Positions 1 to 12,355 of a stretch of 43,374 nt of DNA are shown here, piece after piece. The stretch comes from Pantoea sp. Brub (GTDB taxonomy: Bacteria; Pseudomonadota; Gammaproteobacteria; Enterobacterales; Enterobacteriaceae). The notes under the pieces are model-generated. The model was not told the DNA's origin, did no database searches, and worked only from the letters and a program-made list of their open reading frames with translations. Position 1 is the first letter of the stretch; every line of letters starts with the position of its first letter. Location of the stretch: NCBI GenBank assembly GCA_016642085.1, contig VOQV01000008.1, positions 1-43,374 on the forward strand. The letters are read 5' to 3'. A program made the translations under genes and the position numbers.

Positions 1-2208
1 TTACAAAATTATATTTTATCTTTACTTGAATCTAATAAAGATTTAAATATTAATGATATCATTATAATGGTAACTGATATTGATGCATATTTACCTTTTA
101 TTAAAGCGACATTTTCTAATCTACATTCTAACAAATATATACCTTTTTCTATTTCTCATAATAGTTTTTATAAACAAAACCCAATAATAATTACTTTTTT
201 AGATTTATTATCATTATTTGATAAAACATTATCATTTCAACAAATATTAAATTTGTTAGATAACCCACAATTATCTAATCATTTTGATATAAATGAAAGT
301 GAATTAAATTTACTATATAATTTAATCAATAAGTCAAGTATACCAGTAGAAATATATAATACAAAAATAACAATGCTTTCAATTTTTGATATTAATACTC
401 AAATTCAAACTAATTGGTGTATAAGCTTTAAAAACATGTTATTAAGTGATGATAAGAATATTCCAAAAAAAACAATTTCTAAAAAATTAAATAAATTAAT
501 ATTTAATTTATCAAAATTAATTTGTTATATCAATTATTGGAATAACATGTTTAAAAAATCTTATCCTTTGCAATTTTGGATACCTTTAGCTCGTAAAATA
601 ATTAATGATTTTTTTAATATAAACAAAAAAGATGAATTAACCATTTCCATTTTAGACAATCATTGGAGAAATTTTCTTTCTGATGGAATTGCTGTTCATT
701 TTAAAAATAAAGTTCACATAACTTTTTTACGTTATGGATTATATAAAATATTATCTCAAGAATATACTTGTTCACTTTTCATAAATGAAAAACTGAATTT
801 TTGCTCTATTACACATATGAATGTTGCATTTCCATTTAAAGTCGTATGTTTATTGGGACTTAATTATGATAATTATCCTCGCACATCAAATAAATTTCAA
901 TGGGATTTAATTAACAATACGCCTCGTAAAGGAGATTATAATAATTATTACAAAGATCGTTATTCATTTCTTGAAATATTAATGTCTGCTCAAAATACAC
1001 TTTATATAAGTTATATTGACGGTTCTAATCAATACAATACTAAATATACATCATCTATTTTAATCACAGAATTATTAGAATACATTGGGTACAGTTTTTA
1101 CATTGCAGGTGATGAAAATATTACAATAGAACAAAGTGCTGAACGTATTAAACAACATTTAATTAAATTACATAGTTATACTCCATTTGATAGCACAAAT
1201 TTTCAAATTAATTCGGTCATGCATAGTTTTGCTCATGAATGGTTATATACTGCTCAAAAAACAGGTACAAAACAAAATGATTTTATCCAACCATTAAATT
1301 TTGTTAAAGTAAATAATTTAAATATCAAGCAATTATTATGTTTTTGGAAACATCCTATACAATATTGGTTTAATAAAAGATTAGGCATCAATTTTAATTT
1401 TAAAAAAAATAAATGTTTAAATAATCAATTATCTATGAATGATATGAATCATTATAATATTAAACATAACTTATTAAATACTTTAATTAAAGGTAACATA
1501 GATCATGTACAAAAACTTTACCTGCATTATATGACTAACTATGATTTACCATCTGGTGTTCTTGGAGAACTATTATGGCAAGATTATTTAGATGACATGC
1601 AAAAAATAGTAAAACGAGTACGATATAAATTAAAAAATACTGAAAATTGGCAAATTAATTTACAATGTGACAATATAACATTAACTGGTTTTTTGACAAA
1701 TATACAAGAAGATGGGTTATTACGTTGGCATTCAGATAAATTAAATATATATCATGGTTTATTGCTTTGGTTAGAACATCTGATATATTGTTCTCTTGGA
1801 GGTAGTGGAAATAGTCTTATGGTTGGTTCTAGTAATAAGTATTGGTATTTTGATAATATAAAAAAAAACCAAGCAATGTACTTATTAAATAAATATATTA
1901 AAGGTTATTATATAGGAATGAGTTATCCGATAATATTATTAAATAAAAGCGGTAGTGCATGGTTAAATAGTTGTTATGACAAAAATACCAAAAAATTAAT
2001 TTTTGATACTGACACTCAATCAAAAGCCATTAATCGTTTATTATTATCATGGATAGGAGGATATAAATCTCATGGTGAGTGTAAAGATCCTTACTTACAA
2101 CGTTGGAGTAATTCTTTAGATAGAAAAAAAATTCAACAGATCATTGATGCAGCACAGATATGGTATTTACCAGTACTACAAGCACATAAAAACATTTTTA
2201 ATAAATAA
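1..2208 (+). CDS. recC: Exodeoxyribonuclease V subunit RecC (5' end outside window)
   Basis: This is the gamma subunit of RecBCD, which in E. coli scans for Chi and holds the complex together during processing of double-strand breaks. The frame is open from base 1, so the gene continues upstream; 735 codons are visible against about 1122 in E. coli RecC, which places the left edge near residue 388. The first visible stretch, IIIMVTDIDAYLPFI, matches the E. coli DIIVM-ADIDSYSPFI segment, and the C-terminus (YLQRW...WYLPVLQ) matches the E. coli end, so the 3' part is intact. No frameshift or stop is seen. The Chi-reading residues lie mostly in the missing N-terminal half and cannot be judged. 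recB follows after 126 bases. Confidence 0.93.
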   Translation, partial: LQNYILSLLESNKDLNINDIIIMVTDIDAYLPFIKATFSNLHSNKYIPFSISHNSFYKQNPIIITFLDLLSLFDKTLSFQQILNLLDNPQLSNHFDINESELNLLYNLINKSSIPVEIYNTKITMLSIFDINTQIQTNWCISFKNMLLSDDKNIPKKTISKKLNKLIFNLSKLICYINYWNNMFKKSYPLQFWIPLARKIINDFFNINKKDELTISILDNHWRNFLSDGIAVHFKNKVHITFLRYGLYKILSQEYTCSLFINEKLNFCSITHMNVAFPFKVVCLLGLNYDNYPRTSNKFQWDLINNTPRKGDYNNYYKDRYSFLEILMSAQNTLYISYIDGSNQYNTKYTSSILITELLEYIGYSFYIAGDENITIEQSAERIKQHLIKLHSYTPFDSTNFQINSVMHSFAHEWLYTAQKTGTKQNDFIQPLNFVKVNNLNIKQLLCFWKHPIQYWFNKRLGINFNFKKNKCLNNQLSMNDMNHYNIKHNLLNTLIKGNIDHVQKLYLHYMTNYDLPSGVLGELLWQDYLDDMQKIVKRVRYKLKNTENWQINLQCDNITLTGFLTNIQEDGLLRWHSDKLNIYHGLLLWLEHLIYCSLGGSGNSLMVGSSNKYWYFDNIKKNQAMYLLNKYIKGYYIGMSYPIILLNKSGSAWLNSCYDKNTKKLIFDTDTQSKAINRLLLSWIGGYKSHGECKDPYLQRWSNSLDRKKIQQIIDAAQIWYLPVLQAHKNIFNK

Positions 2209-2334
2209 TGGTTTTATGCAAAAAATATATTGCCATTTCTATACAAAATAGAAACTTATATAAAAATAATTATGTTAACGTATATATCATATATATATTA
2301 AATGTAATATTTTTTTAGAATTATTTAAAATAAA
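2209..2334. other. recC-recB gap where ptrA is missing
   Basis: E. coli carries the large protease III gene ptrA between recC and recB. Here only 126 very AT-rich bases remain and no protease remnant can be read in any frame. recB therefore probably depends on a promoter in this gap or on read-through from recC. Confidence 0.6.
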
Positions 2335-5300
2335 ATGACAAAAATAATTTCTCTTCCATTAAATCCTATAGTTTTACCTCTATTTGGTAAAATACTTATT
2401 GAAGCTTCAGCAGGTACTGGTAAAACTTTTACTATAGTTTTATTATATTTAAGATTATTATTAGGATTAGGTAATGAAAATGCATATTTTCGTCCTTTAT
2501 CTATTAAAGAAATATTAGTTGTAACGTTTTCAGATTCTGCCACTTTTGAATTACGTAGACGAATATATAATACTATACATCAATTACGTTTAGACTGCAT
2601 ATATGGTAAAAGTAATGATCCTATTTGTCAGATAATATTAGAACAAATTATTGATTTTAAAAAAACAATTGCAATATTATTAGTCGCTGAACGAGATTTA
2701 ATTGACAAAATATCTGTTTTCACTATTCACAGTTTCTGTATGCGCATGCTTCAATTGAACCCATACAAACAAAATATAGACTTAAATAAACAATTATTAA
2801 AAGATCAATATTTATTATTAAAAGAATCCACTAACCATTTTTGGTATGATATATTTCATTCGATTCCATTAAGCTTAGCAAGAATTATTTTATCTGAATG
2901 GAAAAATGTTGATGAATTTTTTACTACAATATATCCATATTTTTTAAAACAGTCATTTGATATAAATGACTCTATTTCCTATTTAAATACAATGTTATAT
3001 CAACAACATGAAAAAAATATGGAAAAAATTTTTTTAATAAAAGAAAAATGGAAAAAATCTTGCAAAGATATTTTTAATATTATCAGTAATTCTAATATAG
3101 ATAAACGCAGTTATAATGACAAAAATCTATTTAATTGGCTTTCAAAAATAACAATTTGGGCTAACAGCGAAACTTTAGATTATCAATTACCAACAGAACT
3201 TAAAAAATTTCAACAAAATAATATCAATAAAAAAAATAAAATAGGTATACCACCTAAACATGATTTATTTCATGAAATTGATGTTTTATATAATAAACCA
3301 TTATCATTAAGAAATTGCTTTATAAAAAAAGCACTTGCAGAAATTAGCATTGATATAAAAAAAAAAAAATATATAAATAAATTAATAACTTTTGATGATT
3401 TAATAAATAATTTATACGAAGAATTAAATAAACCTACAGGTTATTTATTATCAAAAATCATTAAAAATCATTTTCCAGTAGCACTAATTGATGAATTTCA
3501 AGATACCGATCTAAAACAATATAAGATATTTAATCTAGTGTATTCAGATCAATTAAAAAATACATTAATACTAATTGGTGATCCAAAACAAACAATTTAT
3601 TCTTTTCGTGGAGCTGATTTATCTACATATCTTCATGCACGAAAAGATATAAGCAAATATTATACTTTAAATATTAATTGGCGTTCAGCAAAAAATATAA
3701 TTAATAGTATTAATTACTTATTTTCTAAAGTAAAATTGCCATTTTTACTTCCAAATATTCCATATGTACCTATAAAAACTGCTATAAATAATCAGGAATT
3801 ACAATTTATTGTACAAAATATAAAAAAAACCGGATTGAGTTTTTGGTTAAATCTTAATTCTGAAATTAAATTAGTTGATTATGAACAGTTAATAGCACAA
3901 CACTGTGCATACCATATTAATAATTTATTATTAGCATCACATCATGGTAATGTTCAAATAGGAAAACCTAATTTAATGCGTAAATTAGAAGCATCAGATA
4001 TTACAATATTAGTGCGTAACCAACATGAAGCTAATTTAATTCAAAATGCTCTTAATTTTTTTTCTATTCCATCAATTTACTTATCAGATAACAAAAATAA
4101 TATTTATTTTACTCCAGAATCATTTGAATTATTATGTTTATTAAAAGCAATACAAGAACCAAAAGATAAATTTATACGCAATGCATTGACTACTACTATT
4201 TTTTCTATGGATTCTTTACAATTAAATATACTCATAAGTAATAAAAAAAAGTGGAAATTATTAATTAAAGAATTTATTAACTGGAAAAATATTTGGTATA
4301 AATTTGGTATATCGCAAATGATTTTTGATATTATGTTAAAATATAAATTTGCTGAAAATATTATGGTTTCAAATAATGGTAATCGTAAATTAATAAATTT
4401 AATGCATATTGTTGAATTACTCCAAGAAAAATATATATTACTGAATTATTCAGCTCGTGCATTAATATCCTTTTTAACTGATAAATTTTATCAAACAAAT
4501 GAAATAATTAATAATGATACTGATTCTATACGCTTAGAGAAAAATAAAAATTTAATATATATTACAACTATACATAAGTCTAAAGGATTAGAATATCCTA
4601 TTGTTTGGTTACCATTTGCAACAGGATATAGAAAAAACAGTTATATAGAATATGATAAAAATAATAATTACATGAATGAGTTAAATTATCAAAATGCTAA
4701 TTATACGTTAGACAAAACAACAATATTTGAAGATCTTCGTCTGTTATATGTAGCATTAACTAGATCTATATATCATTGTAGTATAGGTATTTCAATTATT
4801 AAAAAATCAAAAATAAAAAAAATCAATTATAACTGTTATCAAAGTGCAATGGGGTATTTATTGCAATATGATGAAACTAATCCACATCAGATTATAAGCA
4901 ATATTAGTAACATTAATTGTGAAATTATTGATATAAAAGACATTGATTTGAAATTTAATCAATTATTAAATAATAAAATTCAAATAAAACAAACATTAAC
5001 TAGCAAAACATTTACACGTAAATTTAAAAAATTTTGGGATACATTTGATTATTCATATTTAATTAATCATTCATTATGTAAAAAAAATTATTCTACATTT
5101 AATGTTAATTATTTAGTTCAATCAAAACATAACAATATTAAGTATAAATCATCATTGATGATCAAACATATTCTACCTGAAAATACTGCATTTAATCAAT
5201 TTATGTATAATTTATTAAAATATATTAAATATAATAATATTACAAAATCATGGGTAAATAAACAAATCAAAAATTACAATTATCCTGTTAATTGGCTTCC

Positions 5301-5871
5301 ATATATTTATGAATGGATTAATTGTATTGTTCATAAACCTCTTAATTCACAAGGATTGACATTAAATAAAATCAAAAATGTAGATTGTTTAATAGATATG
5401 AAATTTCATTTATTTGTTAATAAACCTATTGTAGCTTATAAATTAGATGCATTAATTCGCCGTTATGACAATCTATCTAAACAGACTAATGATCTTAATT
5501 TTAATGATATAAAAGGAATATTACAAGGTTTAATTCACTTAATATTTAAATGGAATAATAAATATTATATAATCGATTATAAATTAAATTGGTTAGGTAA
5601 TAATGATCATTGCTATACAGATGAAGTATTAGAACAAGAAATAATTAACAAACGATATGATATTCAATATAATATTTATACATTAGTATTACATCGTTAT
5701 CTTAAAAATCGTATACATAATTACAATTATCAAAAACATTTTGGTGGTATGTTTTATTTGTTTATAAGAGGGTTTAATGAAAAAACAAATCAGAATGGTA
5801 TTTTTACTACATATCCTAATGAAAATTTAATTAAATATATAGATATTATGTTTGCTAAAAATATGCAGTAA
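2335..5871 (+). CDS. recB: Exodeoxyribonuclease V subunit RecB, helicase with altered nuclease site
   Basis: RecB is the 3'-5' SF1 helicase, nuclease and RecA-loading subunit of RecBCD. Its length, 1178 residues, matches E. coli (1180). Helicase motifs are complete: Walker A EASAGTGKT (Lys30), LIDEFQD around 384-390, GDPKQTIYSFRGAD, NWRS, TIHKSKGLEYP and LLYVALTRS. The C-terminal nuclease domain aligns well, keeping IDYK (Asp1081, Lys1083) and the QxxxY motif (RYDIQYNIYTL). However, the residue matching E. coli catalytic Asp1067 is His1068 (codon CAC, 5536-5538), and the residue matching His956 appears to be Tyr958 (5206-5208). The helicase looks active and the nuclease doubtful. recD, normally next, is missing: argA follows tail to tail after 57 bases. 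A 13-A tract lies at 3357-3369 in frame. Confidence 0.96.
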   Translation: MTKIISLPLNPIVLPLFGKILIEASAGTGKTFTIVLLYLRLLLGLGNENAYFRPLSIKEILVVTFSDSATFELRRRIYNTIHQLRLDCIYGKSNDPICQIILEQIIDFKKTIAILLVAERDLIDKISVFTIHSFCMRMLQLNPYKQNIDLNKQLLKDQYLLLKESTNHFWYDIFHSIPLSLARIILSEWKNVDEFFTTIYPYFLKQSFDINDSISYLNTMLYQQHEKNMEKIFLIKEKWKKSCKDIFNIISNSNIDKRSYNDKNLFNWLSKITIWANSETLDYQLPTELKKFQQNNINKKNKIGIPPKHDLFHEIDVLYNKPLSLRNCFIKKALAEISIDIKKKKYINKLITFDDLINNLYEELNKPTGYLLSKIIKNHFPVALIDEFQDTDLKQYKIFNLVYSDQLKNTLILIGDPKQTIYSFRGADLSTYLHARKDISKYYTLNINWRSAKNIINSINYLFSKVKLPFLLPNIPYVPIKTAINNQELQFIVQNIKKTGLSFWLNLNSEIKLVDYEQLIAQHCAYHINNLLLASHHGNVQIGKPNLMRKLEASDITILVRNQHEANLIQNALNFFSIPSIYLSDNKNNIYFTPESFELLCLLKAIQEPKDKFIRNALTTTIFSMDSLQLNILISNKKKWKLLIKEFINWKNIWYKFGISQMIFDIMLKYKFAENIMVSNNGNRKLINLMHIVELLQEKYILLNYSARALISFLTDKFYQTNEIINNDTDSIRLEKNKNLIYITTIHKSKGLEYPIVWLPFATGYRKNSYIEYDKNNNYMNELNYQNANYTLDKTTIFEDLRLLYVALTRSIYHCSIGISIIKKSKIKKINYNCYQSAMGYLLQYDETNPHQIISNISNINCEIIDIKDIDLKFNQLLNNKIQIKQTLTSKTFTRKFKKFWDTFDYSYLINHSLCKKNYSTFNVNYLVQSKHNNIKYKSSLMIKHILPENTAFNQFMYNLLKYIKYNNITKSWVNKQIKNYNYPVNWLPYIYEWINCIVHKPLNSQGLTLNKIKNVDCLIDMKFHLFVNKPIVAYKLDALIRRYDNLSKQTNDLNFNDIKGILQGLIHLIFKWNNKYYIIDYKLNWLGNNDHCYTDEVLEQEIINKRYDIQYNIYTLVLHRYLKNRIHNYNYQKHFGGMFYLFIRGFNEKTNQNGIFTTYPNENLIKYIDIMFAKNMQ

Positions 5872-5928
5872 ACAAATCATTAATGACTAAATTTATTAAA
5901 TAATATAAATTAATATTTCAACTGTTAT

Positions 5929-7257
5929 TTAATTAATAATATCTATTACAAGAATTTTAGAACGTCTTTGATAATTATATATTTGTTTTTTACTTTTAGG
6001 TAAAAATTCAATAGTTACTAGTTTAAAACCTCTCTCTTGAAACCAATGTATACTTCTAGTCGTCAATACAAAAATTTTTTCTAATCCTATTTTACGTGCT
6101 TGTAAAAATATTTGTTGTAATAATATTTCTCCACGAGATGAATTACGATAATCAGGATGTACAGCTAAACATGCCATTTCACCTATTTTTTCATCAATAA
6201 ACGGATATAATGCAGCACAAGCAATAGTAATATTGTCTTTGTGGATAATAATAAAATTATTAATTTCTATTTCCAATTGTTCACGTGAACGACGAACTAA
6301 AATACCTTCTTCTTCTAATGGACGTATTAATTTTAATATACCACCTATATCATTTATAGTAGCATAACGAATTTGTTCTGCTGGTTCTTTTACAATTTGT
6401 GTACCAATACCATCACGAGAAAATAATTCTTGTAATATCGCACCATTCTCTTGGTAACTTATTAAATGACAACGAGATACCCCTCTGCGACAAACCTTAA
6501 TAGCTCCTTGAATAAAACGTCTTGTTTCTAAAAGAAAATGATTTTGATCTGTTAAATGTATATATTGTTCTGCATTTTTAGGCAATAATTCAGAAATAAT
6601 TACACCATCATTATCGATTATGCCTTGAGATGAAGAAAAACCAATCATTTTATCTGCTTTTAATTTTATTGTTAATTGTGTAGCAATTTCTTCTGAAATT
6701 AAATTAAAACTTTCACCAGTTACGGAAACTGCTATAGGACCTAATAAAACTATAGTATTATTATTAAGTTGATGATGAATGGATTTATCATCAATGCGAC
6801 GAATCTTACCACTATGGTAATAGTCTACTCCTTCATCTATACCAAGTGGTTGAGCAATAATAAAATTACCACTAACAACGTTAATATGAGCACCTTGTAA
6901 AGGTGTATTATTTAGTGACATTGAAAGAAGAGCTGTAATATTGAATTGTAGACAACCAGCTATTTGTTTTATTAATTCAAACGATTTTGAATCAGTAATA
7001 CGAATAGATTTATGATAAACTGATTGTAGTTGATTTTGTAATATAATAGATTCAACCTGTGGACGAATACCATATACTAATACTAGGCGAATTCCTAAAC
7101 TATGTAACAACCCAATATCATTAATAATATTATAAAAATTATTATGTGCAATAGCTTCTCCAGCAAGCATAATAACAAATATTTTACCTCTATGAGAATT
7201 TATATATGGAACAATATGACGAAAACTTTGAACTAGTTCGGTGTTGCGTTTTTTCAC
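5929..7257 (-). CDS. argA: Amino-acid N-acetyltransferase (N-acetylglutamate synthase)
   Basis: ArgA makes N-acetylglutamate from glutamate and acetyl-CoA, the first step of arginine synthesis. The 442 residues match E. coli ArgA (443) throughout. An N-terminal amino-acid-kinase-like domain (about 1-280, with SMSLNNTPLQGAHINVVSG and VSVTGESFNL) is followed by a GNAT acetyltransferase domain (about 295-442, with CLAVHPDYRNSSRGE and TTRSIHWFQERGF). The start is GTG at 7257-7255, as in E. coli, with a GGAGTG ribosome-binding site about 6 bases upstream. No ARG box (ArgR operator) could be recognised in the upstream 150 bases, so arginine repression may be lost; that is inference. The gene lies tail to tail with recB, as argA does with recD in E. 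coli. Confidence 0.96.
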   Translation of the reverse strand: MKKRNTELVQSFRHIVPYINSHRGKIFVIMLAGEAIAHNNFYNIINDIGLLHSLGIRLVLVYGIRPQVESIILQNQLQSVYHKSIRITDSKSFELIKQIAGCLQFNITALLSMSLNNTPLQGAHINVVSGNFIIAQPLGIDEGVDYYHSGKIRRIDDKSIHHQLNNNTIVLLGPIAVSVTGESFNLISEEIATQLTIKLKADKMIGFSSSQGIIDNDGVIISELLPKNAEQYIHLTDQNHFLLETRRFIQGAIKVCRRGVSRCHLISYQENGAILQELFSRDGIGTQIVKEPAEQIRYATINDIGGILKLIRPLEEEGILVRRSREQLEIEINNFIIIHKDNITIACAALYPFIDEKIGEMACLAVHPDYRNSSRGEILLQQIFLQARKIGLEKIFVLTTRSIHWFQERGFKLVTIEFLPKSKKQIYNYQRRSKILVIDIIN

Positions 7258-7415
7258 TTATGCACTCCAATAACAATAAATAATTTATGCGTCTAAATTA
7301 GATTGTAAAGTTAATTATTAAAAATAATAATTAATAATTAGCTTATAAGAGGTTTTATTGTGAAAGTTATTTGAAAAATAAAATTATATTTTATTGTTGA
7401 TGATGTTGTATTAAC

Positions 7416-7492
<77 letters not shown>

Positions 7493-7503
7493 TCTATTAA
7501 CTT

Positions 7504-7532
7504 AATATACCTGTATATACAAATTATTGCAA
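7504..7532 (-). promoter_or_regulatory. Probable sigma70 promoter of tRNA-fMet
   Basis: On the minus strand TTGCAA (7532-7527) is followed, after exactly 17 bases, by TATATT (7509-7504). Transcription would start about 5 bases before the tRNA 5' end at 7492. The match and spacing are good, but such AT-rich DNA produces chance -10 boxes. Confidence 0.6.
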
Positions 7533-7607
7533 CTATTTTTATAATCTTCTTATAATTTATTTAATTCATTAAGTTACTTATACAATACAATTTAAAATTA
7601 TCAATTT

Positions 7608-8423
7608 TCACTGTCTTACTAAACGTGAATAATTTGGATAAAAATCAATGTTACTACGCCAAGGGTTAATATCTATACCTCCACGCCTTGTATATCTGAC
7701 ATAAACTGTTAGTTCATCTGGATGACATAAATATAATATGTCATTAAAGATTTTTTCAACGCATTGTTCACTAAAAAATTGATATTTACGAAATGAAATT
7801 AAATATCGAAGTAATGATATATGGTTAATTTTAATCCCTTTATAAGAAATCATAATAGAACTCCAATTTGGCTGATTACTAATTGGACAATTAATTTTTA
7901 GTAAATTGCTTACAAGCGTTTCTTTCACTATATTATTATTAATATTAGATAGCATATTAGCATTTACAAAATAATCATAAATTTCTATGTCTTGTTCATC
8001 TATGCAGTAACCATTAAAACAACTTAAAGGTTGCCATTCTATTTCATGTAAACGAAATAGAGCTACATGTACTTCCCCTTCAACTAAATGACTAATATCT
8101 CTTTCTAAAACTTGCCGAACTATCATCCATGTTTCAAATTTAGTTTGATTAAAACTATTTAAATATAATTTAAAACTTTTTAATTCAATTAAGTTAATAC
8201 TATTAGCATTAATAATAATTCTACCTATACATACTTGTGGTAATCCTTTGCTATTTAACCAAGAAAGTTCATATAAAGTCCAAATATCATTACCAAAAAA
8301 AGGTAAGTCAGTAGAAATTAAACCAATATTTTGACGACTTGCATATCTTGGTATTTTATTTAATAAACTTCTATTATAAGTATCATTATAATCTGTTGTT
8401 TTAATTATTAAACTATTATTCAA
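7608..8423 (-). CDS. queF: NADPH-dependent 7-cyano-7-deazaguanine reductase QueF
   Basis: QueF reduces preQ0 to preQ1 in the synthesis of the tRNA wobble nucleoside queuosine. The protein aligns along its length with the long (YqcD/E. coli) form of about 282 residues. The QueF substrate motif is present as ELKSFKLYLNSFNQT (the family allows E-S/L-K-S), the catalytic cysteine is in NCPISNQPNW, and the C-terminus has YTRRGGIDINPWRS. No ATG is suitable. The open frame extends to a TTG at 8444, but the strong GAGGAG ribosome-binding site lies just inside that extension, so I place the start at the TTG at 8423, giving about 271 residues. The gene stands alone on the minus strand between the tRNA and a long gap. 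Confidence 0.93.
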   Translation of the reverse strand: MNNSLIIKTTDYNDTYNRSLLNKIPRYASRQNIGLISTDLPFFGNDIWTLYELSWLNSKGLPQVCIGRIIINANSINLIELKSFKLYLNSFNQTKFETWMIVRQVLERDISHLVEGEVHVALFRLHEIEWQPLSCFNGYCIDEQDIEIYDYFVNANMLSNINNNIVKETLVSNLLKINCPISNQPNWSSIMISYKGIKINHISLLRYLISFRKYQFFSEQCVEKIFNDILYLCHPDELTVYVRYTRRGGIDINPWRSNIDFYPNYSRLVRQ

Positions 8424-10814
<2,391 letters not shown>

Positions 10815-10865
10815 TAAGATATTTTTTATAATTAATATATATCACTTTTAATAAAGGAAAATTTG

Positions 10866-12167
10866 ATGTCTAAAATTACAAAATTAATAGGTCGTGAAAT
10901 TATAGATTCAAGAGGTAACCCCACTGTTGAAGCAGAGTTACATTTAGAAGATGGATTTATAGGTTTAGCATCTGTCCCATCAGGAGCTTCTACTGGTTCA
11001 CATGAAGCAATAGAATTACGTGATAATAATCAAATGCGTTTTTTAGGGAAAGGTGTCAGTAAATCTGTTGAAATTATAAATAATATATTTGCTAAAGCTT
11101 TAATAGGTAAAGATGCTAAAGATCAAACAAGTATTGATCAAATCATGATAAATTTAGATGGTACTGAAAACAAATCTAAATTTGGTGCTAATTCTATTTT
11201 AGCAGTTTCATTAGCTAATGCTAAAGCTGCGGCATCTTCTAAAAAACAAAGACTTTATGAACATATTGCTGAATTAAATGGTACACCAGGAATATATAGT
11301 ATACCGTTACCCATGGTAAACATTATTAACGGTGGAAAACATGCTAATAATAATATTGATATTCAAGAATTTATGATACAACCTATATCTGCTAAGAATA
11401 TCAAAGAAGCTATTCGTATTTGTTGTGAAATTTTTCATACATTAGCTAATTTGTTAAAAAAAATGGGTTTAAGTACTAATGTAGGAGATGAAGGTGGTTA
11501 TGCACCTAATTTACAATCAAATATTGAAGCTTTAGATATCATTTCTGAATCAGTAGAATTAACTGGTTACAAATTAGGTAATGATATTACATTAGCAATC
11601 GATTGTGCTGCTTCTGAATTATATGTAGATAATAAATATTTATTAAAACATGAAAATAAAATTTTTAGTGCACAAGAATTTACTCATTTTTTAGGCAAAT
11701 TGACTAAAAATTATCCAATAATTTCCATTGAAGATGGAATGGCTGAATGTGATTGGGATGGTTTTGCTTATCAAACTAAAATTTTAGGTAATAAAATTCA
11801 ATTAGTAGGAGATGATTTATTTGTAACAAATGTTAATTTATTAAAAAAAGGCATTCAAAATGGAATAGCTAACTCTATTCTTATTAAATTAAATCAAATT
11901 GGTTCTTTAACTGAAACATTAAAAACTATTAAAATGGCAAAAAATGCTGGATATGGAGTCATAGTTTCTCATCGTTCAGGTGAAACAGAAGATGTAACAA
12001 TTGCTGATTTAGCTGTAGGAACTGCATCTGGCCAAATTAAAACTGGATCTATGAGTCGTTCTGAACGCATAGCAAAATATAATCAATTAATCAGAATAGA
12101 AGAAATTATTGGAGATAATAATTTATTTAAAAGTTTAAAGGAAATTAAAGTAGTAATAAATCATTAA
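10866..12167 (+). CDS. eno: Enolase
   Basis: Enolase interconverts 2-phosphoglycerate and phosphoenolpyruvate in glycolysis; in E. coli it is also a component of the RNA degradosome. The 433 residues match the family (432 in E. coli). Visible signatures include [12 protein letters not shown] at the N-terminus, [16 protein letters not shown], the metal-binding SIEDGMAE and VGDDLFVTN, and the active-site SHRSGETED. The ATG at 10866 is chosen over an in-frame TTG one codon earlier because it matches MSKI of E. coli and sits 6-7 bases after AAAGGA. PEP made here also feeds AroF, encoded later in the window. Confidence 0.98.
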   Translation: MSKITKLIGREIIDSRGNPTVEAELHLEDGFIGLASVPSGASTGSHEAIELRDNNQMRFLGKGVSKSVEIINNIFAKALIGKDAKDQTSIDQIMINLDGTENKSKFGANSILAVSLANAKAAASSKKQRLYEHIAELNGTPGIYSIPLPMVNIINGGKHANNNIDIQEFMIQPISAKNIKEAIRICCEIFHTLANLLKKMGLSTNVGDEGGYAPNLQSNIEALDIISESVELTGYKLGNDITLAIDCAASELYVDNKYLLKHENKIFSAQEFTHFLGKLTKNYPIISIEDGMAECDWDGFAYQTKILGNKIQLVGDDLFVTNVNLLKKGIQNGIANSILIKLNQIGSLTETLKTIKMAKNAGYGVIVSHRSGETEDVTIADLAVGTASGQIKTGSMSRSERIAKYNQLIRIEEIIGDNNLFKSLKEIKVVINH

Positions 12168-12355
12168 ACAATATTTTGAGAGAATATATAAATATATTTA
12201 TGTATATAAACAATAAATTTTATTTAATTACTTAAATTTGTTAGTTAACTAAAATAATATTCTTTTAGTTAAAATTTTTGACATAATATTAATAATTTAA
12301 TTCTTATTCTATTATAATTACTATTATCAACTAATATTTATAAATGAAATTTTTC
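12168..12355. other. Spacer between eno and the cys pseudogenes
   Basis: About 190 AT-rich bases hold no visible gene and no clear terminator directly after eno. The former promoter of the cys operon, with any CysB site, would have been here; I could not identify it. Confidence 0.5.

Noticed and set aside
5872-5928. Possible start of recD (ATGACTAAA near 5882)
   Set aside because: The frame meets a stop within a few codons and does not resemble the RecD N-terminus.
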